From DASZBR01 sp035943935 (GTDB taxonomy: Bacteria; Pseudomonadota; Gammaproteobacteria; DASZBR01), in the NCBI GenBank assembly GCA_035943935.1, contig DASZBR010000005.1, forward strand, positions 62,001-126,000: a DNA stretch of 64,000 nt. The letters are read 5' to 3'. Below are positions 1 to 7,555 of this stretch, piece after piece (the first letter of the stretch is position 1; the number at the start of each line of letters is the position of its first letter). Both the position numbers and the translations under genes were made by a program. Below the pieces are notes generated by a model. It searched no databases and was not told the DNA's origin. It saw only the letters and a program-made list of their open reading frames with translations.

Positions 1-771
1 TTATGGACGGGATTAGGGTATTACGCGCGTGCGAGAAATTTACACAAAGCCGCGAAAATTATTATGACAGAATTTAATCATCAATTTCCTAATACGCTCG
101 AAACACTTCAATTATTGCCAGGAATTGGGAGATCTACCGCGGGAGCTATTTTATCTATCGCCTTTCAAAAACCTGCGCCTATATTGGATGGCAATGTTAA
201 GAGAGTGTTGTCGAGATTTTTGGCTATAAATAATATAGATATGTTATGGACGCATGCTGAAGCATATACACCTAAAAAAAATCCGCACCAGTATGCACAA
301 GCGATGATGGATTTAGGTGCGATGATTTGTACGCGCACCAAACCCAAGTGTGAGCTCTGTCCCTTAGAAAAACATTGCGAGGCTTCTTTAACTGACAGGA
401 TAGGTGAATTTCCGGGAAAAAAAGCCACTAAAACATTACCCATCAAACAAGTTGTTTTGCTGGTATTAAAAAATAAACAGGGTGAAGTCTTATTAGAAAA
501 AAGACCTTCGACAGGAATTTGGGGTGGATTATGGAGTCTGCCGGAATTTCCCGATGAGCAAGCTATTATTAAGCAATATAAGGGCCTCAAGCGGCTCAAG
601 AAATTAGCGTCATTCAGACACACGTTCAGTCACTATCATCTAGACATCACGCCGATTGAAGGGCAGATAGGGAGAATATTTGACGAGAAAGGAGTTTGGT
701 TCGATCCAGAGAAGCCGTCAAAATTAGGCCTTTCTGCGCCGGTGAAAAAGATATTGATGGGAGCGGCTTGA
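1..771 (+). CDS. mutY: A/G-specific adenine glycosylase, 5' end outside window
   Basis: Base-excision repair enzyme that removes adenine mispaired with 8-oxoguanine. The reading frame is open from base 1 (WTGLGYYARARN), so the gene starts upstream and the first internal ATG at 64 is not the start. Visible parts: the helix-hairpin-helix LPGIGRSTAGAI, the following ILDGNVKRVLSR containing the catalytic-region Asp, and the 4Fe-4S ligands in CTRTKPKCELCPLEKHC (C-x6-C-x2-C-x5-C). A C-terminal NUDIX-like 8-oxoG recognition domain follows (KRPSTGIWGGLWSLPEF). About 256 codons of the usual ~350 are present. A tRNA gene follows after 44 bases. Confidence 0.95.
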   Translation, partial: LWTGLGYYARARNLHKAAKIIMTEFNHQFPNTLETLQLLPGIGRSTAGAILSIAFQKPAPILDGNVKRVLSRFLAINNIDMLWTHAEAYTPKKNPHQYAQAMMDLGAMICTRTKPKCELCPLEKHCEASLTDRIGEFPGKKATKTLPIKQVVLLVLKNKQGEVLLEKRPSTGIWGGLWSLPEFPDEQAIIKQYKGLKRLKKLASFRHTFSHYHLDITPIEGQIGRIFDEKGVWFDPEKPSKLGLSAPVKKILMGAA

Positions 772-815
772 CGCTTTAGGTGTAAGCCGGTTTAATAGCG
801 GTCCTTCATAGATTT

Positions 816-891
816 GGCCGAATAGCTCAGTCGGTAGAGCAGAAGACTGAAAATCTTTGTGTCGCTGGTTCGATTCCAGCTTCGGCCACCA
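816..891 (+). tRNA. tRNA-Phe (GAA)
   Basis: A complete 76-base cloverleaf. The acceptor arms GGCCGAA (816-822) and TTCGGCC (881-887) pair fully. The D arm is GCTC/GAGC, the anticodon loop CTGAAAA carries GAA at 849-851, and the T arm is GCTGG/CCAGC around TTCGATT. The discriminator A and an encoded CCA end at 891. I see no integrase gene or attachment-site duplication nearby, so this tRNA does not appear to be a used integration site. Confidence 0.97.
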
Positions 892-985
892 TTACACCCT
901 CGTAGATCTCATAGTTATTTTAAATGCGGGGAACAGCTAAGCTCCTTAATGATGTTTCATTGACTTTAAAAAAGGAGAAGATGCT

Positions 986-1216
986 ATGACTTATGAAAGA
1001 GAGCGCGTGAACAGAGTGTGTACAGACGATGAAGTAATTATAAAGAAATCTAGTCTCACGATTATGATTATCGCGATTATAGCGCTGGTAGGCATAATTG
1101 GAGGATTAGGCTGGCAGAACTATCAGCAACAACAAGAGATAAATAATCTCAACAATGCCAATGCCAGAACGGCGACTGTAACACAACACTCGCCGCAGAC
1201 TTATCAGCAACAATAA
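986..1216 (+). CDS. Small single-pass membrane protein, Gln/Asn-rich tail
   Basis: A 76-residue protein that I do not recognise. It has a charged N-terminus, one strong transmembrane helix (about residues 24-43, LTIMIIAIIALVGIIGGLG) and a Gln/Asn-rich tail (NYQQQQEINNLNNANA). The basic pair before the helix and the absence of a cleavage site suggest an anchored protein, probably with the tail in the periplasm. A clear ribosome site AAAGGAGAAG precedes the ATG and an intrinsic terminator follows at 1232, so it is probably expressed as a single-gene unit. Confidence 0.75.
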   Translation: MTYERERVNRVCTDDEVIIKKSSLTIMIIAIIALVGIIGGLGWQNYQQQQEINNLNNANARTATVTQHSPQTYQQQ

Positions 1217-1231
1217 CTATTCAGAATAATC

Positions 1232-1268
1232 AACCCCAAGAAAGTATTATTTCTTGGGGTTTTATTTT
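1232..1268 (+). terminator. Intrinsic terminator after the small membrane protein
   Basis: Perfect 12-bp stem AACCCCAAGAAA / TTTCTTGGGGTT with a 5-base loop, followed by TTATTTTA. It ends the gene stopping at 1216. The convergent HAD gene stops at 1280, so it may act in both directions. Confidence 0.85.
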
Positions 1269-1279
1269 AGCAGTGGAAT

Positions 1280-1942
1280 TTAAGCAAAAGATTTTTCGGT
1301 AATACTTTTAATTTGACTCGCCTCATGCACGATTATGTCAGCTTTATATTCTGTGAGTATTTGTTCAGGATGATATCCCCATGATACCCCAACGGCAAAA
1401 ACATTTGCATTTTTGGCCATCTGAATATCCATCCATGTATCTCCAATCATAATGGCATTTTTATGCGCGACATTTAATTCTTTTAGTGCGCTGTTGAGTA
1501 GATCGGCATGGGGTTTATCTCGACAGTTGTTTTCACTGACATTTTGTTCTGAACGTATGGTTTTGAAAAAAGGAAGCAATTTGTGTGCTTCCATCACGCG
1601 CAAAAGAGGGCGTGATGCTCGAGAGGTAACAATCGCCAATAATATACCGTCTTTTTGTAGGGATTCTAAAAGATTAAATACGCCCGGAAAAAGTGGCATG
1701 GATAGAGGGTCTTGGCACAATTTATCGTCAATTATTTCAGAGATTTCATCTAAACGTTGGATTAATTTTTCGCGATTTCCCCAGCCTTCAAAAAGAGGAG
1801 GGTGGGGATTTCCAAATGCCATATTCATTTCGTGCTGAGCGGGAAGTTTAAGCTGATTTTTTTCGGCATATTGATGCACTGCTTTATAATAGACCGTTTT
1901 ACTATCCGCAAGGGTACCATCAAAGTCAAATCCACAAAACAT
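1280..1942 (-). CDS. HAD-superfamily phosphatase, phosphoglycolate phosphatase-like
   Basis: Cytoplasmic haloacid-dehalogenase hydrolase of 220 residues. Motif I is FDFDGTLADS, with nucleophile Asp6 and acid/base Asp8. A helical cap follows, motif II is in IVTSRASRPLL, and motifs III/IV are around KPHADLL and MIGDTWMDIQMAKNA with the Mg-binding acids. Length and cap type fit the Gph/PpaX-like subgroup that dephosphorylates small phosphate esters; the substrate cannot be read from sequence. It is transcribed alone, converging with the small membrane protein gene. Confidence 0.88.
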   Translation of the reverse strand: MFCGFDFDGTLADSKTVYYKAVHQYAEKNQLKLPAQHEMNMAFGNPHPPLFEGWGNREKLIQRLDEISEIIDDKLCQDPLSMPLFPGVFNLLESLQKDGILLAIVTSRASRPLLRVMEAHKLLPFFKTIRSEQNVSENNCRDKPHADLLNSALKELNVAHKNAIMIGDTWMDIQMAKNANVFAVGVSWGYHPEQILTEYKADIIVHEASQIKSITEKSFA

Positions 1943-2068
1943 GTTGGAGTATCCTCTAAAAAACTGATGACTATCACTTTAGCGCAAGCATGTCTGAAAT
2001 GCAGCTGTGGTTTTTCTGAGTAATTACGTCAGAATTAAAATCATAAAAATTGTGCTCTGACGCTTCCC

Positions 2069-2099
2069 TTGACCCTATAGCTACAACACCCCTCATACT
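2069..2099 (+). promoter_or_regulatory. Possible sigma70-type promoter for the 2132 gene
   Basis: TTGACC (2069-2074) and CATACT (2094-2099) are separated by 19 bases, about 30 bases before the ATG at 2132. Spacing is slightly long, so this is a weak call. Confidence 0.35.
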
Positions 2100-2131
2100 T
2101 TCAATTTGTCCGTAATAACCTGAGGAAATCC

Positions 2132-2506
2132 ATGGATACTGAAGTAGATCACCTGCGTAATATAGAACACAAGCGTCTTCGTTCTTTGGTTGACGGAGAT
2201 ATCGCGTTGGCGAAACAGCTTCATGCCGACAACTTTCAGTTGATTACTCCCATTGGGGAATTACTTTCTAAGGAACAATATCTTGCAGCAATTGCTTCTG
2301 GATACATAAAATATCTGCTGTGGGAGCCAGAGACAATTGATGTGCGTATTTATGGCAATGCGGCAGTTATTCGATATCAATCCCAACTTGAATTAATATT
2401 CAGTGGGCATAAAGTACCGAGCAGTCGATATTGGCATACGGATGTTTATGAAAAGCATGAAGGAAATTGGCAAGTTGTTTGGTCTCAGGCGACTGAAATA
2501 AAATAA
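2132..2506 (+). CDS. NTF2-like / DUF4440 family protein
   Basis: A 124-residue cone-shaped NTF2/SnoaL-fold protein. Typical features are the N-terminal helix with LRSLVDGDIALAKQLHADNF, then LITPIGELLSKEQYLAAI, and the closing strands RYWHTDVYEKHEGNWQVVWSQ. DUF4440 members are small cytosolic proteins that bind or isomerise small ligands; no substrate can be inferred. The ribosome site CTGAGGAAAT lies just before the ATG. It is a single-gene unit followed by a dispersed palindromic repeat. Confidence 0.8.
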   Translation: MDTEVDHLRNIEHKRLRSLVDGDIALAKQLHADNFQLITPIGELLSKEQYLAAIASGYIKYLLWEPETIDVRIYGNAAVIRYQSQLELIFSGHKVPSSRYWHTDVYEKHEGNWQVVWSQATEIK

Positions 2507-2511
2507 AGTAA

Positions 2512-2547
2512 GTAGCCCGTATGCAGCGCAGCGGAATATGGGAATTA
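2512..2547. repeat. Dispersed palindromic repeat, copy 1
   Basis: GTAGCCCGTATGCAGCGCAG followed by CGGAATATGGGAATTA. It belongs to the same family as the copies at 5022, 30718 and 56082: a GCCCGGAT left end, GCG-rich centre and ATCCGGG right end. This copy is the most diverged (CCGTAT/ATATGG). All copies lie between genes. Confidence 0.7.
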
Positions 2548-2601
2548 AAATTAAAGAAAAAGCGTGTGGTTTAAAAAGTCTTGATATTGTCATTTTGCTC
2601 C

Positions 2602-2645
2602 AAGTCTACAGTTGTACTATAAAAATATAGTATAGCTGTAGACTT
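2602..2645. repeat. Long AT-rich hairpin, 20-bp stem with AAAA loop
   Basis: Arm AAGTCTACAGTTGTACTATA (2602-2621) pairs with TATAGTATAGCTGTAGACTT (2626-2645). There are two G-T wobbles and no mismatches, around a 4-base A loop. No T-tract follows on the plus strand. It could be a small mobile-element relic, a structured RNA or a bidirectional terminator between the 2132 gene and the AbiE locus. Confidence 0.7.
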
Positions 2646-2678
2646 AACTTCTTCTGATTTGACCTCTTTTCACCCAGT

Positions 2679-2695
2679 GTTCGCAAACTGCGAAC
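2679..2695. promoter_or_regulatory. Palindrome GTTCGCA-N3-TGCGAAC upstream of the AbiE-type pair
   Basis: Perfect 7-bp arms around AAC, 80-100 bases before the abiE promoter. The same half-sites form the palindrome at 20991 in front of the second nucleotidyltransferase locus, which suggests a shared operator type. Binding by either antitoxin is inference. Confidence 0.45.
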
Positions 2696-2761
2696 TTTTG
2701 GGGTACTCCCATATCAGGGCGGAGCCCTTTGCGCCGATGTCTGGCCTTAGATCCAACCTTA

Positions 2762-2828
2762 AAATTGTCCATATTTGGCGATTCTAACCCTTGTGCTATA
2801 CTTCTCTAAATTGTCCATATTTGGCGAT
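2762..2828 (+). promoter_or_regulatory. AbiE-type promoter with two 21-bp direct repeats
   Basis: A 21-base repeat containing TTGTCCATATTTGGCGAT occurs at 2762-2782 and again at 2808-2828, 46 bases apart. The -35 TTGGCG (2775-2780) lies inside copy 1. The -10 TATACT (2797-2802, with an upstream TGTGC) lies between the copies, and copy 2 covers the transcript start region. This fits an autorepressed promoter whose operator copies flank the -10. Confidence 0.65.
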
Positions 2829-2843
2829 CCAAGAGAGGTCACT

Positions 2844-3275
2844 ATGACCAAGAAATACTACCAAAATAGCCTAAAATTTAGGGTTCTAAGTCGAATCAGG
2901 CGTTCTCGTAGGCTTGTGGTTTTTCGTGAGGACCTTGAGTCTATGGGGAGCCCACGGCAAATCAGCCGGTGTTTGAAGGATCTTGCTGAAATGGGTGAGT
3001 TGCTCAAGATTGGCTATGGTGTTTATGCCAAAACCTATGTCTCAAAAAATCTCAAGAAGCCAGCGCTCAAAGGTGGCTTTGAGCAAGTATGCAAAGAAGT
3101 GTTAGCAAGAAAAGGAGTTCAATGGGAGGTGGGTAGTGCTGTAAAAGCATACAACGCAGGTTTAACAACTCAAGTTCCTGTGCGATTTATTGTCACCCTT
3201 AAAAGTCGGTTTAGAGGTCAACTCAGTTACGGTAATCAAAAACTTATCATAGAGGGAAAAGTGAATGCTCGATAA
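2844..3275 (+). CDS. AbiEi-like antitoxin/regulator (DUF6088 type)
   Basis: A 143-residue basic protein, the presumed antitoxin of a type IV toxin-antitoxin pair. The N-terminus is a winged-helix segment (LSRIRRSRRLVVFREDLESM then QISRCLKDLAEMGELLKIGYGVY). The C-terminal half (PVRFIVTLKSRFRGQLSYG) resembles the AbiEi/DUF6088 core. ATG 2844 is chosen because AGAGAGG precedes it; the longer frame from 2775 would run through the promoter. It overlaps the toxin gene by 11 bases, indicating coupled translation, and probably represses the repeat-flanked promoter. Confidence 0.8.
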   Translation: MTKKYYQNSLKFRVLSRIRRSRRLVVFREDLESMGSPRQISRCLKDLAEMGELLKIGYGVYAKTYVSKNLKKPALKGGFEQVCKEVLARKGVQWEVGSAVKAYNAGLTTQVPVRFIVTLKSRFRGQLSYGNQKLIIEGKVNAR

Positions 3276-4215
3276 TAAACTAAAAGGTTTAATTCGTGAT
3301 GCACGTGCTGCTTTAGGATTGCCCATTTCGGTTATTGAAAAAGATTATTACGTCACTCAGGTAATTCATGCATTGTCTGATACGGAAAATGATTATTTTC
3401 GATTGATATTTTGTGGAGGAACTTCATTAGCAAAGGCTTACAAAATCGTTAAACGCATGTCTGAAGATGTCGATTTTAAAATCCAAATTAAAAAAAGTAA
3501 GGCTAATTTTAGCAAAACGCGGTTTTTAAAAGAGCTTAAAGAATTTAGAAATGACATCATCTCAAAGCTTGTTATTCCAGGATTAAAAATAGGGTCGCCA
3601 GTTATTCGTAATGAAGGGAAATATTTTAAAATTGAAGTTAATTATCCCTCAGCTTTTTCTATGATCACGAGTCTTAGACCCCATATTTTATTAGAATTTG
3701 CAGTGTCAGATATTCGTCTTTCTGTTGAAAATCTATCTATCAAAACATTGATTGAAGATACTCTGGAAAATGTAGTTATATTTACGCCCTCTTTAACGCA
3801 ATGTGTGTCCATAGATGAAACGGCAATTGAGAAATGGGTTGGCTTAACACGACGTATTATCGCTATTGATCGTGCATATCATTCTGATGATGAAACACTG
3901 GTGCGACATGTTTATGATCTGAATGCAATTAAACAGGCAAATAGAATTAATGCGGATTTTTTTAGTTTAGCCAAATCGGTTGTCAAAAACGATGCGACGC
4001 AATTCAAAAATCAGCATCCCGAATATGCTATTAATGCGGCTAATGAAATTGGGTTGTCGTTAAGTTTGCTGAAAAAGAAATCTCATTGGAAAGAACGGTA
4101 TCAAGCATTTATAGAAACGATGGTCTATGATAATGCTGCTGTGCCGGAGTATGAGGATGCGATGAAGGTTTTAGAGCAGATGAGCGCAGGAGTTATTGAG
4201 CTATTGCATCACTAA
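3265..4215 (+). CDS. AbiEii/AbiGii-family nucleotidyltransferase toxin
   Basis: A 316-residue DNA-polymerase-beta-like nucleotidyltransferase. The signature is FCGGTSLAKAY (Gly51-Gly52) followed by SEDVDFK (Asp68, Asp70), the metal-binding acids of the AbiEii fold, with a further acidic strand ILLEFAVSD. A helical C-terminal half follows. Family members modify nucleic acids, for example tRNA acceptor ends, and cause reversible growth arrest, often giving phage protection. The sequence looks intact. It pairs with the overlapping upstream antitoxin gene. Confidence 0.9.
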   Translation: MLDNKLKGLIRDARAALGLPISVIEKDYYVTQVIHALSDTENDYFRLIFCGGTSLAKAYKIVKRMSEDVDFKIQIKKSKANFSKTRFLKELKEFRNDIISKLVIPGLKIGSPVIRNEGKYFKIEVNYPSAFSMITSLRPHILLEFAVSDIRLSVENLSIKTLIEDTLENVVIFTPSLTQCVSIDETAIEKWVGLTRRIIAIDRAYHSDDETLVRHVYDLNAIKQANRINADFFSLAKSVVKNDATQFKNQHPEYAINAANEIGLSLSLLKKKSHWKERYQAFIETMVYDNAAVPEYEDAMKVLEQMSAGVIELLHH

Positions 4216-4331
4216 TGGGATTTTTATTTGTGGGATTTTGAGTGAGTGAACGGTGCTCTACTATGCTAATCGTGATGTCCGCCACCGTATATTTATATAT
4301 AAAACAACGATTTTAAGTGAGGGAAAACCGC

Positions 4332-5000
4332 ATGAAAAACAACCCCGTATTTAATGTTATAGATATAGAAACGTGGCCGAGAAAATTCTATTTTGAACAT
4401 TATTACCACCACGTCAAATGTACGCGTAGCATTACGGTAAATATTGATATTCAATTACTCTTGAATGTGTGTAAGAAAAAATCAGTAAAATTGTATCCAG
4501 CGATGATTTATATGATTACGACAGCCGTCAATCAAATAGATGAATTGCGTACTGTTTATAATGAAAAAGGGCAGTTGGGTCAGTGGGATTTCATGTCGCC
4601 AAGTTATACTGTCTTTCATCCAGAGGACAAAACCTTTTCTAATATTTGGACACCCTACGATAAAGATTTTTCAGTTTTTTATCATCATTATCTCGACGAT
4701 ATTAAAAAATATGGCAACGTAAAAGATTTTATGGCAAAAGGTAATGAACCGGGAAATACCTTTCCGGTGTCTTGTAATCCATGGGTTGAATTTACAGGGT
4801 TTAATCTCAATATTTATGATAGACCGGATTATCTCTGTCCTATTTTTACGTTTGGAAAATATCATCAGCAAGACAACAAAATGGTCATTCCCATTGCTGC
4901 GCAACTTCATCACGCGACGAGTGATGGATATCATGTGGGGCTACTTTTTGATGCGATCAAGAAGTTAGCGTTGACAGCGGAAGAATGGATTGATGTTTAA
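4332..5000 (+). CDS. Type A chloramphenicol O-acetyltransferase-like enzyme
   Basis: A 222-residue trimeric acetyltransferase of the CAT family, which moves acetyl from acetyl-CoA to chloramphenicol. Family landmarks are ETWPRKFYFEHYY at the start, LYPAMIYMITTAVN, SCNPWVEFTGFNLNI (Ser equivalent to Ser148 and Trp152) and LHHATSDGYHVG, with catalytic His near residue 194 and the structural Asp. ATG 4332 is preferred over GTG 4317 because GTGAGGG is its ribosome site. Substitutions around the pocket mean real chloramphenicol activity is unproven. It sits beside the AbiE-type pair in accessory sequence. Confidence 0.87.
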   Translation: MKNNPVFNVIDIETWPRKFYFEHYYHHVKCTRSITVNIDIQLLLNVCKKKSVKLYPAMIYMITTAVNQIDELRTVYNEKGQLGQWDFMSPSYTVFHPEDKTFSNIWTPYDKDFSVFYHHYLDDIKKYGNVKDFMAKGNEPGNTFPVSCNPWVEFTGFNLNIYDRPDYLCPIFTFGKYHQQDNKMVIPIAAQLHHATSDGYHVGLLFDAIKKLALTAEEWIDV

Positions 5001-5021
5001 AAGTATTGGCAAGTAGTAAAT

Positions 5022-5056
5022 GTAGCCCGGATAGAGCGAAGCGAAATCCGGGAATT
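5022..5056. repeat. Dispersed palindromic repeat, copy 2
   Basis: GTAGCCCGGATAGAGCGAAG then CGAAATCCGGGAATTA. The outer arms GCCCGGAT/ATCCGGG pair. It lies between the convergent CAT-like and NTF2-like genes and could also help terminate transcription. Confidence 0.75.
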
Positions 5057-5067
5057 AAAATCATATT

Positions 5068-5484
5068 TTAAAACTTAACAAATTTCTCAAACGTTTTTCC
5101 TGCCATTAATCTTGCCAATTCCTCTTCGACATAAAATCGTTCGCCGATTAACAAGCCATCTTTTTCGGTTAATACGACGCTAATTCTATAAGCACGATTG
5201 GGATCATGCGGAGGCTTTAAATATACATCGTATTCCATGCAAGCGCTGTGATCACCCCAGCATTCATTGATTAATTTATTTGATGCGAGTAACGGAAAAA
5301 AAGCATCAAAATGTTCTTGATAAAACTCCCTAATATTTTCTTTGCCTTCCAGTCTTAAGCGCGCTGGATGAAATTCATAAACGGGATTTTCGACGAGCGT
5401 ACTGAGTACGCCTTCTACGTCTAATTGTATTTCCATATCGGTGTGTTTTTGAACGAGGGTGCGCATTATTTTGTCGGTGGACAT
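5068..5484 (-). CDS. NTF2-like (SnoaL-type) protein
   Basis: About 138 residues with an NTF2-like fold: N-terminal helix IMRTLVQKHTDMEIQLDVEG, then VYEFHPARLRLEGKENIREFY, and the sheet region CMEYDVYLKPPHDPNRAYRIS. Function unknown; relatives include polyketide cyclases and steroid-isomerase-like proteins. Two adjacent ATG codons (5487 and 5484) follow AAAAAAGGAATC; 5484 gives the better spacing. A decayed second copy lies at 6681-6822, showing local duplication. Confidence 0.75.
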   Translation of the reverse strand: MSTDKIMRTLVQKHTDMEIQLDVEGVLSTLVENPVYEFHPARLRLEGKENIREFYQEHFDAFFPLLASNKLINECWGDHSACMEYDVYLKPPHDPNRAYRISVVLTEKDGLLIGERFYVEEELARLMAGKTFEKFVKF

Positions 5485-5524
5485 CATGATTCCTTTTTTA
5501 CGAGTATGGTGAAATTCGGGGGAC

Positions 5525-5560
5525 AAAAAAATCTGGGTAGTACAACTTGTCTACTCAGAT
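5525..5560 (-). terminator. Intrinsic terminator for the 5569-5820 gene
   Basis: Read on the minus strand, ATCTGAGTAG and CTACCCAGAT form a 10-bp stem with one mismatch and a 10-base loop, followed directly by six T. It sits 9 bases after the stop of the small membrane protein gene. Confidence 0.75.
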
Positions 5561-5568
5561 CGTATAAA

Positions 5569-5820
5569 TTACTGACGAAGTGATGTTGTTTTTACTGTTG
5601 GTGCTTCTGGTTCTACTGTTTGAGCGGTTTGTGGTTTTGCTGCGTTTTTTCGCTTGATGTCACTGACGATGTCGTTGCCAATTGTGTAGGCAAGATAAGC
5701 TGCTGAACCTACCATTACTGCTGGTGCAAAAAACATTAAGCCTCTTCCTATATAGGTTTTGGCGTAAAACTGTGCCATTTCTCTTCCATACGGTTCCCTC
5801 AGGTTTTTCAGAATATTCAT
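5569..5820 (-). CDS. Small membrane protein of unknown function
   Basis: An 83-residue protein that I cannot assign. An amphipathic N-terminus precedes one hydrophobic segment (about residues 27-49, GRGLMFFAPAVMVGSAAYLAY). A basic stretch SDIKRKNAAK follows, then a Pro/Thr/Glu-rich tail. No signal-peptidase site is evident, so it is probably an inner-membrane protein. Upstream AGGGAAGATT can serve as ribosome site, and a clear terminator follows. The start overlaps no neighbour. Confidence 0.6.
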   Translation of the reverse strand: MNILKNLREPYGREMAQFYAKTYIGRGLMFFAPAVMVGSAAYLAYTIGNDIVSDIKRKNAAKPQTAQTVEPEAPTVKTTSLRQ

Positions 5821-5975
5821 AAATCTTCCCTTAGTTTAAGTAATAAGTTTATAGGTTCTACAGCGTGGATATTTATTGCAGAAATTAACGTTTTTTGCAA
5901 CGGGTAGGGAGTCGGGAACACCAAATGCAGCTTGCATAGTATACTTTGGTCTCAATTTTATCTGAGATTGTTACT

Positions 5976-6722
5976 ATGGCGACTTTTATTCTTATACATG
6001 GTGCTTGGCACGGCAGTTGGTGTTGGGAGCATGTGGTTCCATTATTGGAAGCGCAGGGGCATCGTGTGTTAGCACCGGATTTGCCGGGCATGGGTAACGA
6101 TCACACGCCATTAAATACCATTACACTCGATAAGTGGGCGCGTTTTGTCGCAGATCTGGTTCGCCAACAAAATGAAAAAGTTATTTTAGTGGGACATAGT
6201 CGCGGCGGTGTCGTTATCAGTCAGGCGGCGGAATATGCTGCCGACCATATTCAAGGGCTTATTTATTTGGCGGCGTTTCTTATTCCGAATGGAGAAACAT
6301 TGTGGGGAACATTGCAACAACATCCGCGCGATCCTAATCGCCCCTCTGATCTCGTTTTTTCATCTGACCACAGTACATCGACAATAACAGAAGCCGCGGT
6401 TCGCGATACTTTTTACAATACTACTTTGGATGTTTGGCAGAAGCGGGCAGCGTCACTGGTTGGACCCGAACCCATGGTGAGTTTTGTGACGCCGCTTGTT
6501 CTCACGGAGGAAAATTTTGGACGAGTGCCACGTGTTTATATTGAGAGTCTGCAGGATAGAGCAATACCCATTACTTTACAGCGTAGCATGGTATCCGCAT
6601 TGCCGTGCCGACAGGTAGAAACGTTGGATACGGATCATTCGTCTTTCTATTCAGCGCCAGAGTTGTTAGTCGCGCAGCTTTTAGAACTTAACAAATTTCT
6701 TGAAAGTCTTTCCCGCCATTAA
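5976..6722 (+). CDS. Alpha/beta-fold hydrolase (esterase, EstC/pyrethroid-hydrolase-like)
   Basis: A cytoplasmic serine hydrolase of 248 residues. The oxyanion region is LIHGAWHGSWCWEHV, the nucleophile elbow is VGHSRGG, and the late His is in TDHSSFYSAP, so the triad is visible. ATG 5976 is chosen because the protein then begins MATFILIHGAW like its relatives. The last ten or so residues (NKFLESLSRH) are read from sequence antisense to a decayed NTF2-like gene, so the natural C-terminus has been replaced. Substrate unknown. Confidence 0.88.
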   Translation: MATFILIHGAWHGSWCWEHVVPLLEAQGHRVLAPDLPGMGNDHTPLNTITLDKWARFVADLVRQQNEKVILVGHSRGGVVISQAAEYAADHIQGLIYLAAFLIPNGETLWGTLQQHPRDPNRPSDLVFSSDHSTSTITEAAVRDTFYNTTLDVWQKRAASLVGPEPMVSFVTPLVLTEENFGRVPRVYIESLQDRAIPITLQRSMVSALPCRQVETLDTDHSSFYSAPELLVAQLLELNKFLESLSRH

Positions 6723-6822
6723 TCGCGCTAATTCATCTTCAACGTAAAAGAGTAGCGAGTACGTCGTCTAGATCTAATTTCATTTCCAAATCAGCATGTT
6801 TTTGAACCAGATTACGCACCTT
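6681..6822 (-). pseudogene. Decayed, internally deleted copy of the NTF2-like gene at 5068
   Basis: On the minus strand, 6681-6746 encodes FYVEDELARLMAGKTFKKF plus VKF and a stop, nearly identical to the C-terminus of the 5068 gene. Bases up to about 6822 encode VRNLVQKHADLEMKLDLDDV, matching its N-terminus. The roughly 95 residues between are deleted and the two pieces are out of frame. No start codon equivalent to the intact copy remains. Both flanking genes end inside this remnant. Confidence 0.88.
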
Positions 6823-7555
6823 TCTCACACACTAAGAAAATACTTGAACACAGATCAGGATATTGCTGACCCAATTTGTAACAACCGTCTAAATATTCTT
6901 TCGAGATAATATCTGTCTTTAATAATTTATCCCATTGGAAATTCGCCAACGCTTTAAAGAAAATTCCCGAACGGTGCACGACTTTGAGTCCAGCGGCAAC
7001 CGCATCACGCTCGAGTGTATCCAATGAATACGTACAACGATGTCCATGCTCTGCTTCTGCAGGAGTCACCGCTGAATTGTGCGAAATTAATCCCATCTTG
7101 ACGGCAATTTGCCTTGATGGCGCATTGGCATTCGGACACACGAGAAAGAAACGTCCGCCCTCAGCTAACCATTCTTTATTGATGCGCTGTAATACACGAA
7201 TGGGATCATCGATGTGTTCTAAAACATGGGTTAATACAATATTGTCATAACGCTTCGGTAAGGTTGCGGTCTCAAATAAAGAGTGAATAAAATTTACTTT
7301 ATTTCCTAGCTTGTGCTTTGCTTCCGCAATGGCAACATCCGATGCTTCCACACAGGTAATATCTTCAAAAGTACTGAGAAAACGCTTCGTAAAATCACCC
7401 TTAAAACTGCCTAGCTCAAGCAAGCTGCCTTTATTGAAAAATGGTTCGAATGAACGAATCATGTAGGGATGCATAACATCAAAATCAAAATTATAGGCGT
7501 ATTGATGATCGGACGTATCGTTGATTTCGACGTTGTAATCGCGTTTCGTGTTCAT
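6812..7555 (-). CDS. Class I SAM-dependent methyltransferase
   Basis: A 247-residue methyltransferase. The SAM-binding motif I is LLELGSFKGDFTKRFL, followed by the acidic loop ITCVEASDVAI and the later motif YDNIVLTHVLEHIDDP. This is the Methyltransf_11/23 type common in surface-polysaccharide clusters, where such enzymes methylate sugars. It is the last gene of a six-gene minus-strand operon. Its ATG lies 65 bases inside the preceding GNAT gene with its own AAGGAAAA site. Its last codons lie within the NTF2-like remnant. Confidence 0.85.
   Translation of the reverse strand: MNTKRDYNVEINDTSDHQYAYNFDFDVMHPYMIRSFEPFFNKGSLLELGSFKGDFTKRFLSTFEDITCVEASDVAIAEAKHKLGNKVNFIHSLFETATLPKRYDNIVLTHVLEHIDDPIRVLQRINKEWLAEGGRFFLVCPNANAPSRQIAVKMGLISHNSAVTPAEAEHGHRCTYSLDTLERDAVAAGLKVVHRSGIFFKALANFQWDKLLKTDIISKEYLDGCYKLGQQYPDLCSSIFLVCEKGA

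Noticed and set aside
165..623. 152-codon minus-strand frame inside mutY
   Set aside because: It lies fully within a well-supported gene and shows no recognisable protein features.
816..891. tRNA-Phe as an integration site for a genomic island
   Set aside because: No integrase is nearby and I saw no repeat of the tRNA 3' end in the window.
5068..5484. Start at the longer frame (5526)
   Set aside because: The added residues precede a clear ribosome site and a double ATG at 5484-5487, and do not look like part of the fold.
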